A stretch of 64,000 nt of DNA, from positions 104,431,989 through 104,495,988 of the forward strand of contig OY740772.1 in NCBI GenBank assembly GCA_963513935.1. The letters are read 5' to 3'. A model generated the notes under the pieces. The model ran no database searches. It had not been told where the DNA came from and saw nothing but the letters and a program-made list of their open reading frames with translations. This document shows positions 12,082-24,187 of the stretch, one piece after another (the first letter of the stretch is position 1; each line of letters starts with the position of its first letter). Both the position numbers and the translations under genes were made by a program. The DNA comes from Aphrophora alni. Its lineage: Eukaryota > Arthropoda > Insecta > Hemiptera > Aphrophoridae.

Positions 12082-12282
12082 CACAGTATAACAAACACAC
12101 AGAACACAATTCTCTATAACTATAATAATGCTCAATAACTATAAACAACGTTATAGTTGTTATAGTTTGATTGGTGTAGCTCGTGTATCACTGAAGAGGA
12201 CAACCTTGTCGTTGAAACGCGTCTGATACTTAGGCGTATTTTTTTTTATGAGAATTGTGTTCTGTGTGTTTGTTATACTGTG
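12082..12282 (+). mobile_element. Foldback element with a CTGAAGA...GAAAC module, copy 1
   Basis: Perfect 32-bp inverted arms lie at 12082-12113 and 12251-12282, beginning CACAGTATAACAAACACACA. Between them, at 12191-12222, is CTGAAGAG, a GACAA/TTGTC stem with a CC loop, then GTTGAAACGCG. The module recurs in the elements at 18078, 36569 and 61281 and alone at 45653 and 58618. The arrangement of a CUGANGA box, a stem and a GAAAC box resembles the hammerhead-ribozyme core known from terminal repeats of Penelope-like retroelements. Activity is not implied. Confidence 0.7.
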
Positions 12283-14219
12283 TAATTTTTCTCATATGTC
12301 AAGCTCAACATTTGGTATAGTTAAAATTTGTTAATGAATTTTTTTTTTTAAATTTTTGAATAATAATTAAGATAAATAATATTGCATATTGATAAATATT
12401 AAAAACCTTGCGAAAGAAATATCTTTGTTATAACAATTTTTTTTTTTTAAGTAACACCGAACCATTCTTTAAAACTAGGTTTCAAATAATAACAATTTAT
12501 TATTAAAGTAATCATTGTTTTGAAAATTGACATTTCAAACCCAAAATTTTTTATTAAGTAAATATCAGTATTAAGAAAATATCAAGTGCTTTTTGTTTTT
12601 ATATTTTTCAAATTCCAAATTTATACTTATTCAATGTTATTTAAAATTACTGAAATCTTCATCATTGTTTAAAATATGAAAAAATGTTCAAGATTATATT
12701 GTATTTAAAATTTATTAAGGAATAATCATTTAAAATGTGTTGTCTCTAATCCAAATTGTTATACCAAAGTTTCAACATTTTTGTTTACACCATTATAAGT
12801 TAACATCTTTAGTGGAACACCCTGTACAATACATCAATACTGTATATTATTCCTCTCAAATCATTTCTGTACCCAAATAAAATGATATTATATCTATTCA
12901 TCTTCCATGTTGCACAAAACATGCCTAATCTTGTGTATAATTTTTAAATATCTTGAAAAACAGTGTTTTTTCTATTCTGTCTATAAGTGTCGGCATTGCG
13001 TATTTACAGCACGTCTTGTAGGTGCATTTAGGGTGGTTGCTATGGAAACTAAGGCAGGGAGGGAATGCTCCTGCATCTTTACTACTCCCAATGCTCCCGG
13101 CATCTCCACGAGGCACGAGGCAACATGAGACAGACATTCTGGTAACATAGTCACCCTTTCAATCTATGTCATTCTATAAAAGGTTTCAGTTTGGAGCAAG
13201 AATAAAATGACCCTATTGGACTAGACACTTTGCCAACAAATCAATAATAAAAAAATGTTTAAACGTAATGATAAATGGACACTGAAACAGTATAGTCTAA
13301 GAATATGAAACAATATAATTGTGCTATGGATTTTTGAAATAAGATTTATTGACAAAGGAGCAACGTAGTGTGGTTTTCATTGGGGGGTTGGGATTTATAG
13401 GATGTCCTCTCTCAGTTAACTTTTCAATTTTTTAGGCAGATCTCATCGATCTAAATAAACAAGTTTATATAAACTACTAAAAGTTTCAAATAAGCTTATA
13501 AAGAACACTGATAAATTATTTAGTATAATTATTATAGTGATACCATTTTCTTCAATTACTATTAACTAAAAAAACAGTTATAAATAACTATCCAGCTGGT
13601 ATACACTCAAAAAATCTCTATGTATAATTAAGTGTAATAATTAAATAGTGACATACATAACTATAACACCAGACATCAAAGTGATCTACAGCTTATAGTG
13701 TATATATTTTTTTACTTGGTGGGGAATTTCCTAAACGACATGTGGTAAATTGAGTGAGATGTGTTGTCAACTATTGGGCCAGTTCCTCAATTCGGTAATA
13801 ATCCTACATTGTTCAGATATATGTTTCATGTAGTTATGAATTATGTTTATATAATATGTTATTTGTAATTGTATTTTTGTATATTGTTTATTTATTGTAT
13901 GAATTGTTTTGTAAATGAACCCTTGCTACACAAACAAATTTGTAAACAGCAATACCGTACATAAAATAAATACATGTTTTGTTTGTGTTGTTTAAAACCC
14001 AATAAAACATTGTTTTATAAAATGATACACATTTAGCATTTATAAATATACTTTGTAGAATAACTCTGTCAAATTGCAGCTTTCTACAAGAGAGAAAAAT
14101 TGATATTGGTTTTTGGACTTTATCCTTTTTAACCCTGTGGTTAAATTTTTCTAAAAAAACATTTCTTAGTGAACATATAGAATTTTAAGAGTTAACTTAT
14201 TTTAATGATGAGTTTCTAA
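12283..14219. other. AT-rich stretch; one isolated MITE end and one X-box-like word
   Basis: Near 12808-12826, GTGGAACACCCTGTAC resembles the right end of the mariner-like MITE at 46676-47008. At 13036-13049, GTTGCTATGGAAAC resembles an RFX-type X-box, and it lies in the slightly GC-richer patch 12990-13130. No coding exon was supported. Confidence 0.4.
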
Positions 14220-15083
14220 AACGCATTAATCCAATATCAAAGTGTGCAGTGGCCAGAATAATCCAACGGTTCAAATCAAAAATACAGTGGGATCCATTTC
14301 AATCGATGAAGAAAATGATTAGATGTAATGCATCCCTTTTTTGAAAATTCACATTTAATAACTTAAAAAGCAGCTTTGGAGCACGACATCAGCCATGCTT
14401 CCGTAAGAAATCTACTTCAAGTTAATGAGATCAAACATTTTAAAGTTCATGTAGTACAAAAACTTAGTGAAGATGACTTTGACCATAGGGTTGAATTTTA
14501 TAAAGTCATGATGGGCAAGCTAGATGCATGTTTTACTAAATAGAATCATTTTTAGTGACAAGGCTACATTTGTCATGAATAGGCACAACTAATTGTCCTT
14601 ACTGGACAGATAACAATTCACATTGATAAGTTAATGTTTCATACACAATACCCTTCAAAAATAAATGTGTGAGCAGCATTGATTAACAATCAGTTGGTCA
14701 GATCATTTATAATGAGGGAAATTTGAACTATGAAAAATATTTAGATGGTCTCAACCAGATCATGGCTGCACACAAAAATATTTATGAAAAGGGGAGAGAA
14801 AACATTTGGTTACAAGACAGAATAACAGCTTTACTATGGCCGACAAGTATTACACTATCTGGACAACGTTTTCCCAAGAAGATGGATATGCTGTGGATTG
14901 TCCTGACCTTAATCCACTTGAATATTTCTTTTGGGGTCACCTGAAAAATCTTGTGTACCAAACGAAGCCAAATGATGTCTGCGACCTACACAATAGAATT
15001 TTACAAACAGTTAAATCCATTTCTATCGAATCAATTTCAAATGCTGTCTCAAGTTTTTACACATGTATAACTCACTGCTAAAC
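14220..15083 (+). pseudogene. Decayed mariner/IS630-type transposase
   Basis: Fragments in shifting frames follow the order of a mariner-family transposase. An HTH-like SKCAVARIIQRF is encoded near 14246, then VQKLSEDDFDHRVEFYKVMM near 14455, YPSKINVWAALINN near 14655, NYEKYLDGL near 14726, and the catalytic-end block DCPDLNPLEYFFWGHLK near 14894. There are several stops and at least one frameshift around 14870, so it is dead. The matching 3' terminal repeat ends at about 15380. Confidence 0.8.
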
Positions 15084-15380
15084 CACCCAAGGTCAACAAT
15101 TCAATCACTTGTTAAATGAAACGGATGAGATGGTACATTCTCCTAATTTTGATCTGTAATTTTATTTAGAGATAGATGTCTTAGAGACGGTTTCTTAAAA
15201 ATAGACCTTTCCAATGATATTTCACAAGATAAGGGTTGCCATTTAAAAAAATAAAGTTCCCCTTCTCAGTCCTCCTTTAAAAAGGGCACAATTTTTTAAG
15301 TCAAGAAAAGTATCATAATGGGTACAATGGAGGTTTCCCGTTGATTTAGCCGGATGTATTAAAACTTATTTTACACTCTG
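15084..15380 (+). mobile_element. 3' end of the mariner element with terminal repeat
   Basis: This stretch contains CACAAGATAAGGGTTGCCAT, the CCCCTTCTCAGTCC block, AAAAAGGGCACAATTTT, and ends CTTATTTTACACTCTG followed by TA. The same sequence ends the MITE at 53164-53530, which shows the two are related. The left terminal repeat was not found. Confidence 0.7.
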
Positions 15381-16724
15381 TATATGTCAAGATGACAGTC
15401 AAGTCGGAAGAACCGTAAATAAGGATTTAAGCACAAATGAAGACAGACATCACAAATAACAACTCAGCAAGAAATGCTACAATTGAAGTAATAGTGATAT
15501 ATGCCACAACTCTTACTCATCAATACTAAGATCTAAAGTTAAAGTTTAACAAAGAGTAAATCCTTCTTTGTTAGTTTTGAAACAAACCTGCATCACTACA
15601 ATTACTCGACAATCTGTTGCTGAGAGTAGAGCGTAAATAATTGCAAGGCAATTTAGTGTTAATGGTGTGGAAGGAAGAAGCATATCAATGCAGACTATCA
15701 AAGTCATAGTCCAGCATTTGCCAAGGACATTCTTTCATAAGAAACATTCAACTATGAAGTAAATATTTTACAATGGCTGAATGGATTAAGTTTAACTTTA
15801 GAATGTTCTCAAGTGAATATTTAACCCTTCACTGGCTAATGACAGCTTTATCTGTAAACTTTCACTGCTTCCTAGGACACGTCACTATATGATTTTGATA
15901 TTCACTATATATTTTGATATTTTAGGTAGTGGATAGATACACGTAATTATCCTAAACTTGTTTTTTTGTTACATTAATAAGCCTTAAATTTGGTCCGTCA
16001 TATATAGGGAGATTTGTACAAAAAATTGAAAATTTGTTTCACTTGTTATCTCACAAATATAAATGATTATCTAATGATTTAAATTTTGTTGTTTAGAGAG
16101 TTTTTATATCCATATTTAAAATGGTGGGTATTGGGGGGTGTGCAGCAATGAGAGAGGAAAGTGTAGATTGCAGACAAACACTGAAAATGGCGAAACTGCA
16201 CGACATTTGGGCAGTGTCATTGTGGAGTACAAAGAGATAAGATGTTAATTTGAAGAGATTAACAGGTTCTACAATATTAGTTAGATATAATAACCAATAA
16301 AATAAAATAAAATGTGTGAAGCTTGTTGAGGTGTAGAAATTTTCATATGTAAAAACAAATCCAAAGGAAATATGAAAAGAAATGTAACAAAGTATATTAA
16401 TGGTAAAAAAAATAAAAAAGATATTAGCCCAAATTTACTAATGCCGAATGATGCAGATTGTAAAGAGCATAAGAAAGGCAAACACATGAACGTCAGCAAA
16501 AGTACTTTAAGTGTGCTGCCGTTAAAACTGATGGAGTAATTGGATATCCAACAGCTTCAAATGCAGCTTCCTGAAGATGGAACAAAATATGTAAGTAAGA
16601 AGCAAACGAAGTAACAAGATGGGTGAAAGTGAAATGATATTCTTATTCTATAAAAGTATAATTTAAATACAATTTTACTGCGTTTTATAATAAACTAAAG
16701 GTTAAATATAATTAAAAATAAACG
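15381..16724. other. AT-rich stretch, nothing recognised
   Basis: No coding, RNA or mobile signature was identified. Confidence 0.4.
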
Positions 16725-17460
16725 GTGCAAAAATATTGCATAAACTTTCTCAATCCTCCATCATCAAAACCAATCAAAATTATCATCGAAAATGTCATTT
16801 CGGTACTTGTCAGTTAAAATGTGAAAATGAATCATGTTTTTGAAACAAAATTTATATATTTAAATAGAACCTAAACTAGCTTTGCTTATCCATCCTCAAT
16901 GTACATCTTATTATTAGATTCAAATAGAGCTTTAAAAAATTATAGCAGTTCATTTATGCTTTTCGTCAATTTTTCCTTCACCGTAATAGTTTTTTATTTA
17001 TGATTTTACATAAGTGTTTGGGTCATTATTCTTTACATTTCACTAACATTTGAATGAAATCGGTTGAGAAATTATGTATTTTAAAACAGCATCATGGTTG
17101 ATTTTTAACAGGTAATCGAGAACTAGCAATTTTTTTAAGTTGTTGCAATCAATATGTTTTGTTTGTTGCAATCAATATGTTTTGTTTGTTATGCTTGAAA
17201 AAATGTTATCAAAATTGTTAGAGCCACTAATTAAAAAAGATCCGATATTGTCCATTTATACTCCCAAACATCAAATTTGATTGAAATAAATCAATTTGTT
17301 TGGGCTGTAAAGTACTGCTCATATGACAGACATCATTACAAAAACCACTATTTTTGACTCACAACTCAGGGATCTCAAATAAATATTTTACCAAAAAACT
17401 AAACTTCAATTTTTAGACCACAACATAATTTTCTCTATACTATGTCTATTTGGAAAAGTA
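16725..17460 (+). repeat. Dispersed repeat family B, copy 5 (longest)
   Basis: It starts AACGGTGCAAAAATATTGCA followed by TAAACTTTCTC, and includes the NGGTACTTGTCAGTTAAAAT block, CATCATGGTTGATTTTTAAC, GGTAATCGAGAACTAG and GGGCTGTAAAGTACTGC. It ends near CAACATAATTTTCTCTATAC, then TATG. A 23-bp segment with CAATCAATATGTTTTGTTTG is duplicated in tandem around 17146-17190. Confidence 0.75.
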
Positions 17461-17914
17461 AATAAAGTTTTTATCATCTTATTTGTTATTGAACATACTG
17501 CAATTTCTCATATGTTTACAAATAGTATGTCTAGAGGGTGTAGACATTTTGCAGATAATGATTCCATTAGTCTCTTTGTTAGCTATGCAAATAATAAAAG
17601 CAATCTGCAGTTGAGGGTTTATTAAGTCTCTAATCAAGGGATGGTTTAAGGGACAAGGTAATCCAATCAAAGGACATTAAGGGGTGCCATAGATCTCAGT
17701 AATCAAACCCTGTAGGGCCAACCCTTAGGGCAGGTTCACCCACCACAAGTCTCCTCTCATTATTGTCAATCAATTTTAATTTACTTCATAAAGTCTTTCG
17801 AGCAGTTAATTTAGAAATTGATGGTGCTGATTGTCTGCGTACACACTACAAAAGATATAGAATTTTGATTTGAGGGTATAAAATGAGTAATTTATAAAGT
17901 GTATTGAACCTACA
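17461..17914. other. Short unassigned stretch
   Basis: No gene or repeat edge was recognised between the family B and family A copies. Confidence 0.4.
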
Positions 17915-18500
17915 CTTATAGTGAGTACAAGTGTGGCAATTCCAAAGGAGTTTGATAGATTTAAATATTTTTCATGTAGTCTTGGTTTAAACCCTTCTCA
18001 TCTTTCTTATCAAGAGCTAGGGGTCTTTATTTTATTTTCAAATTTAACATTGTAGCCAACGGATTAGTAAATTTATGAATAAATAAATGAATTACCTTAT
18101 CGGTAATTAATAAATATCGGTAAATATCCAGTAACGATCGGTTCGCCAGGGAATATATACCGACCGATATATAATCATTTCCATTTTGTGATCGTATGAA
18201 CATTAAAATGTGCGTAATAGTGTCATGTTATGTTTTGTGTTATTATGTATATATTGTGTATATTCTATTGACAAGCTCCATATGGAACGATTTTAATATA
18301 AACTAAATACTTTATATGATCTGAAGATGGACTCACGAAGCCCGAAACTGCAGTAATCTGTAAATCAACGGAAGGATTAGTTGACGTACCGATAAGGTAA
18401 TTCATTTATTTATTTTTTATTTTATGTTCTTTTCTTCCCTTTTTGAAGGAGTGTTGATAACTGAGAGGGTTTTCAGCTTTCAACAACAAGGAAAAAGAAA
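17915..18500 (+). repeat. Dispersed repeat family A, copy 3, split by an insertion
   Basis: The 5' part (about 17915-18042) runs from GTGAGTACAAGTGTGGCAAT to GAGCTAGGGGTCTTTATTTT. The family continues at about 18412 with TATTTTATGTTCTTTTCTTC and CAACAACAAGG. Between them lies the foldback element at 18078-18414, so that element inserted into an existing family A copy. Confidence 0.75.
18078..18414 (+). mobile_element. Foldback element with a CTGAAGAT...GAAAC module, copy 2
   Basis: Perfect 28-bp inverted arms, AATAAATAAATGAATTACCT then TATCGGTA, lie at 18078-18105 and 18387-18414. The module at 18321-18348 is CTGAAGAT, a GGACT/AGCCC stem with one mismatch, then CGAAAC. It interrupts family A copy 3. 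About 35 bp between the family A break and the left arm are unexplained. Confidence 0.75.
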
Positions 18501-18837
18501 AGTGATCTGGTACTAACGTAACTTTAAAACTAGCACTTATAAAAATCTTTTTATGCTAGATAGAGCAATATGATTGTAATTTTTATCTTGAAAACATAAG
18601 AATTTTGTTGACATGGGGTAAATCTACCATTTGTGTTGCAAGAGAGTTATGCCACAACTTTGAGAAAATCACATAAATAGTCGGCTCTTCTAGTGGATAA
18701 CAAAATGTTTAAAATAGATTTTTTTTTTTTTAATACGATTACTTTCTTCTCTTGACTTCTATTTACAAGAAAGAAAAATCACCTTTACATTGATTACAAC
18801 AAGTGTTAATGACATAAATCAAATTATAATACTATTA

Positions 18838-19080
18838 AACCCTCAGGATAGCAAGTACAGGTGTGGGAATCTCGAGGAACACAGTTGGATCTACAATTGA
18901 CTTCATGTAATCTTGGGTTAGATCCCTCTCCTTCATCTTCCTTATAAGGTCTCTACACTAACTCTTGTTCTTTTCTAGCTCTGACGCCATTAGATGTTTA
19001 TTTCATGTTTTAATTTATATTTCATAATTAGGCGATGATGACGGAAAGGTTTTTCGTCTTTAAATAAGAGGGAAAAAAAT
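18838..19080 (+). repeat. Dispersed repeat family A, copy 4
   Basis: It runs from ACCCTCAGGATAGCAAGTAC through ATGTAATCTTGGGTTAGATC and TTGTTCTTTTCTAGCTCTGA to GGCGATGATGACGGAAAGGT, and is close to full length. Confidence 0.8.
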
Positions 19081-21211
19081 GTGTAGATACTATTAAACAA
19101 GCAATTCTTCTATATTTATAAATAAAATCTTAAAATGAGATTTTGTTGAGGTGAATTTACCGTTTAAGAGTGAAAAGTAATTTAGCTAGATCTCCGACTT
19201 TCGGAAAACTGATTTACGAGGTTAAATTAATCATACTGTTAGATTTAAAAATATTAGTCCTTATGAGAATCAACAAAACATTTCACATTCAAATATATCG
19301 ATGTTATGATTGCTTTTGTCTCTTATCTGTAAGTAGCTTCTATTTATAATTTTAAACAATCTGGCTTAAATAGATTATGCAGTAATTGTTAAGAACAGTC
19401 TGATCAAAGTTTTCCTCATTAAAACTATTCCTTTAAAAGTCAATATTTTCTATGACGGTATATAACCTACATGTTGAGGGAAGCATATTTAGAAGCTTAA
19501 ATTTACCATTAATATAATTTACATTTCAGTTTACCAAAACTCTGTGAATAACAAAAACTCCTCGATAGGTAATGTTAGGTTATATTCAAATAGATCCATG
19601 AAATTAGCAAACTAGTTTGACCTGAAATCGGGGTTGGCACAAAGTATGATGCCAACCCTCTTTGAATAGGTTAAGTAAGAGTAGGTTATGTTATATATTC
19701 AAATAGTCTAATACTTGTTTATCATACGTCTGAAACAATATATTAACCTCACTTTCTATATTTTGAGCTCGCGTATTTCCTATTATAAGTGCAGGCACAC
19801 TTTTTTTGTTTTGTTTTATCATTCAGTGAATAGTGCTCTTTAAAGACTATGTTAAAAAATTGGGTGTTACCCTGGTCAATCTGTTCCTAACAATTACCGA
19901 TACACCAAGTGTTAATTAACGCTAGTGTTTTTCCCAAGTGTGAAATAAATTTACTCGGGAGTTCCGATAAGCAAAATCAAATACTATTAAATAAGCAATG
20001 TAAATTTATTGTTTTCGAGTGTGAGATAGCGATTTATCTGTCTCGACTTTGGGACTCAGTTATGGTGTTAAATAATCTGATTGGTTCCTATGATAATAAA
20101 ATTAATCTAAGGAGCACATTTCAAACTCAAATTAAAAACTGATTCAGTAATGCATGTAAGTACCTATGTTTAACCTCTCGACCATGTACAATTTTGATGA
20201 TTTTGATTTGGTAATACAATATTTGGAAATAATAGCAAAATATAAAATGTATATCCTCAGCACCCCTTTACTGAGCAATTCTAAGTTTTACAAATACTTG
20301 ATTTCATTGACAAAACTGCCATTACTTGTACTTATTTGACTAAAAATAGGTACCATTTGTAATTTAACATTACAATGCATAATTTTTTACTACAGATCAA
20401 TGAATTGAGTGGAGTTACGTTAATGTATTTATGCCGAGACAGTAGAGTAAATTCAGTCCAGTGTAGTTTAATACGTTAAACTTAAAGATTGTGTCGCTGA
20501 TTGATTCCTGACGTTATTTGTAGTTAAAATGACTGTATATTTTTTAAGAAATATTTATATATATATATATATAATTTTATAAATAACGTTTCGGTTATAT
20601 TAAAATCTGTATGATAATTTGAGTGGTTAAAAAGACTCAAAATGTATTACTTTTTCACTTACATAAAAAATAGTTGATATAATGTATAATGTTGTTTGGA
20701 TTTCATGAACTAAACATTTTTTTAAAAATAAGTACTACAATAAGCATATTTTGTTTATCTTGAATTTTTAAGTTGGGGGAATATATATTCAACAGGCGAA
20801 AAAAATATTTTCAAATCTCTTTTTGAAATTTTAAAAACAAAACCCAACACACACATGTTTTGATATTTAATTTATAACATTAGGTTATGATTCACATATT
20901 TTAAAATTATGTCTGCAGTCTAGTTAAAAAAATATATCGCCACAGGAAAAAGTGACGGCCAGTTCATAATTAAAGGAGTTAGTCATAATATTTTCTAAAC
21001 CACAAAATAACACTTGACTGCTAACTTGTATTGTGGTTTTTGTCACTGTATAAATCTGTGGTCAACTGAAATTCCTATACTAACCTGGCATAATAACGTA
21101 TCATATTTCAAATAGAATTAAGTTGGGGAATTGCTATAAATCATCCAAGAATCAGCGGCTAGATGTTCAAGATGTTCTATATAGGCTACTAATCATGAAT
21201 ACAACAATCCA
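19081..21211. other. AT-rich stretch; one small hairpin
   Basis: At 19633-19659 GGTTGGCA and TGCCAACC form an 8-bp inverted repeat, flanked on both sides by TTCAAATAG-type words. A short (AT)n lies near 20557-20572. The 77-codon frame at 19909-20142 (+) matches nothing I recognise. Confidence 0.4.
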
Positions 21212-21385
21212 TTGTGGACACAGGCCTGCTTTTCATCACGTAATGTGGCGGTTAGCACATCAAGTTCCCATAATTCTAGCTTTCATGACCAGGATTTGGT
21301 ACTAATTGTAGCTCCCCCACTTGCCCCACAGGGACTTAATATGGAATCTCTTGTGTAAAAAGCGAAAGCTCTAGCCATTAAACCA
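21212..21385 (-). mobile_element. SINE-like element, copy 2
   Basis: On the minus strand it starts TTAATGGCTAGAGCTTTCGC and continues through GGGGCAAGTGGGGGAGCTAC, AATCCTGGTCATGAAAGCTA, CTTGATGTGCTAACCGCC and TGTCCAC. It is collinear with 11611-11832. Its tRNA-like head is more degraded than that of copy 1. Confidence 0.5.
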
Positions 21386-21712
21386 ATAAACACTATTTTA
21401 CACTAAAAAAACATATAGGCCTATCTGTATAAATTCTACATAAATTTGTTTTAACCCACCACAAAACCATCTCTAAAGTATGTATATGAGAGAAACTAAA
21501 AAGAATACAAAGATGGCGTTATACGAAGACATCAGTCCTTCATCTGTAATTTTCACCTCACTCCTGTTAATCAGTTACAGATAAATAATTATATCTTTTC
21601 ATCACAATCTGCTACCATCAGGTGGAGCAGAAAATCCTTTAATTTATAGATAAATGAAGAAAAATTGTTTAATTATAGAAATGCAAAAATGATGAAAACC
21701 AAGTTAACTAAC

Positions 21713-22150
21713 CTTCATGTGCTGGCGGAGTTGGCGTGTCTCTGGATCGATCAATGTCCGCTGGATCATCAAAGTCGCTCAACTGTTGTCGTTGCCTTTC
21801 GAGGTCGTCGTCGAAGTCTTTCTTTCCAGACACTAGTGCTTTGGCAGCTGCGATGGAAGGTGAGAGTAGAACATCATCAACCATGTCAACGTCGGTTTCT
21901 GGTCCAAAATCGTCTTCATCATCATAAGCGGCAGTCGTACAGGAGCGGAGCTTCCCATTGGTTGGAACACCGCAGTAGAGATCCGCCCCGTTCTGCTTAA
22001 GGAACGGGTTGGGACTGGCCGTCTCCATGTGGCGACGTTGTGCAACCTCTGATGGTTCTGCTAGAAACACTACTACCACTGAGATGTTATCAGTAGAACC
22101 TTGTCCTTTGGATAATGCTACAAGTCGTTGACTTACACCTTCTACGTCAC
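21713..22150 (-). CDS. Internal exon of a PP2C-family protein phosphatase (PPM1E/PPM1F-like)
   Basis: The exon encodes the end of a PP2C domain followed by a C-terminal tail. SQRLVALSKGQGSTDNISVV, then VVFLAEP, matches the last helix and strand of PP2C enzymes, and the Asp of TDN is a metal-ligand position in the family. The VVFLAEP ending is closest to PPM1E/PPM1F-type Ser/Thr phosphatases. After it comes an acidic segment (YDDEDDFGPETDVDMVDD) and a hydrophilic Asp/Arg/Gln-rich tail. Borders read on the minus strand are a pyrimidine-rich TTGTTGCAG acceptor before 22150 and a GAAG^GTTAGT donor after 21713. The exon is 438 bp, phase 1 at both ends, so it could be skipped without a frameshift. 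The rest of the catalytic domain must lie in exons at higher coordinates, but none was found. PPM1E versus PPM1F cannot be decided. Confidence 0.85.
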
Positions 22151-23919
22151 CTGCAACAACATAAAAGAACAATTTGAAACATGTAAATTATTTCAATAAT
22201 CAACTAAGTCTTCAAAAAATACTTTAATCTTTTTGGAAACATAGTTTGGGAACAGTGGGAAAGCACAGAGTAATACCTTTAGCAAGACAACTGTAACCTT
22301 AGGATACCAACTGGTGAACTGAAGCTTTAAGAATTTGTTTTAAGATTAAAAATAAATTAGTGGTTGATTATATTGATTAATTTTAATGCTCTAATATAAA
22401 TTTAAAAAACACATGGTCCATGTGTTTTAATAACAAAGATCTTGTTTTGCTTAGATTTTTGACTTATGGTTTTTCCTGATTACTTTCATACATTTTAGTT
22501 TTAGTTATTGAAACAACTTAAGTCTAGTTTTAGCTCACAAGTTCCTTTCTATATTATTACTGTTGGTTTTAGTTTCCAAATAACACTGACATTTCGATGC
22601 GTGAAAAATGATTTATAATTTATATAATACTATAGTATAAATTATTCTGAAATATCTTGAAATGCAAAATAAGTATGCCTAATATTTACCATGTCTGAAT
22701 GTAAAAATAAACTATGATTAAATTTTTCAAGGAAATACATCTGGTATCAAGTTAAATATACGCAATTACGATACATGAACAGAACTCCAACAAAGATTCC
22801 TGACAAAAATAACAATATCAAATGTGACTCACAGAGTAAGTTTGACGTAATCATTTAATCAAATACTTTTTTATGAAAAAGAAACGACTTCATCTTTTCA
22901 CACATGTAGCCCATGTTTAAAATATTCACATGGGGTAAAACAACACTGACAAAGAAAATGAGACATGAAAGAACAGATTTTTATATCAGGATAAAACATT
23001 TCCTCTCCAATATTCATATATGACGGATTGAAATGAGATTTTAACTCAACCGTTTAAGATTTTTACCATGCTTGTTATGTTCTAACAACCAAATGCTTGT
23101 ACCAATTTTTATAAAGCTAAGGAATATGGTTCTTTGAAACTACACTTAACTATATATGTACCGGTTTTTTAAATGTTATTTTCTGTTTTTAAATGGTCAC
23201 TCAAAACAGCACTGCATGGTTCCAAAGCATTTAATAGTCCGACTAAAAATATTGCTATTCTAAAGTATTAAATGGTGTGAATGAGCAGTTTTTTGAAACT
23301 TTTTCACTGGAAGTTTTCATTGTTTTTTAAATGTTTCTATTTATATGAAATAAAATCTATTTGAGGTTTATAAAAAATAATAAAGAAAGTATAATTATTT
23401 TACAGTTATTTTGTTCCCTATGGTTTTATAAAAAACGATATAACTTGCATAATTAAAAAAAAAAGTTAAAGAAAAACAGTAGTCTGACCATTCACACACA
23501 ATGAAATGGGTCACCAGCTAACAAGGCCTACCAGTATGGGTTATGAAGGGTAGTTTTTTCTGTAAAGACAGTAAGCATAAAACCTCAAGGTCATTGCTTT
23601 AAAAAAAGAGAAACAGCATAAAAAAAAGGTTGTAGATAAAAAAGGTGTAAATCGAGCTAGGCTACTTCGAAATTACTACATCCGCACTCACTGCAAGTGA
23701 ATCACCGAGGGTAACAGTGATTACTACCATTGTGATTTCAATGAATCATAGATGAAAATGTAATGATCATACCACCCAACTGTATTATTTCTCTCTGTAA
23801 ACGTGTTTTGTTCAAGTGTACAGTAGCTGTTTAATTAGTGTTACTTTTTGGACTATGAATATTGTGTCAGTAGCCACATTTAGTTGACAAGAACGATTTA
23901 TTAAATACATTATTTCCCT
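22151..23919. other. Probable intron of the PP2C gene; a 23-bp palindrome
   Basis: AT-rich sequence with no further PP2C motif seen on the minus strand. At 22406-22428 AAAACACATGG and its complement flank a single T, forming a perfect palindrome. Confidence 0.45.
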
Positions 23920-24140
23920 CAGAGGTTGACTATAGTGAGTATAGGCATAGCAATCTGAGTGACCCCTAGCTAGATGTACACTTTTTCATTGTAGTTTTAT
24001 GTTAAATCCCTCTCTTTCACTTTCCAATCCGGTCTCTTTGACCAACTCTTGTTTTCCTCCGACCTTGACGTTATCAGAATCTTCATTTTACAATCGTTTC
24101 TTCTCTTTATCTTATAAGTAGATGATAACGTATTAAAACA
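23920..24140 (+). repeat. Dispersed repeat family A, copy 5
   Basis: Landmarks are CAGAGGTTGACTATAGTGAG, CTAGCTAGATGTACACTTTT, AAATCCCTCTCTTTCACTTT and CTTGTTTTCCTCCGACCTTG. The tail is truncated at TAGATGATAACG. Confidence 0.7.
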
Positions 24141-24187
24141 TCCAAAAAGCGAATCCTACAGAACAACTGGTAGGTGAAGTCAATATC

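Noticed and set aside
20942..20962. Words resembling cloning-vector primer sites (CACAGGAAAA and GACGGCCAGT)
   Set aside because: Only partial matches, with no vector sequence on either side. This is probably coincidence.
21665..22045. Three other frames overlapping the PP2C exon
   Set aside because: They are out-of-frame shadows of the exon with clear splice sites and PP2C motif.
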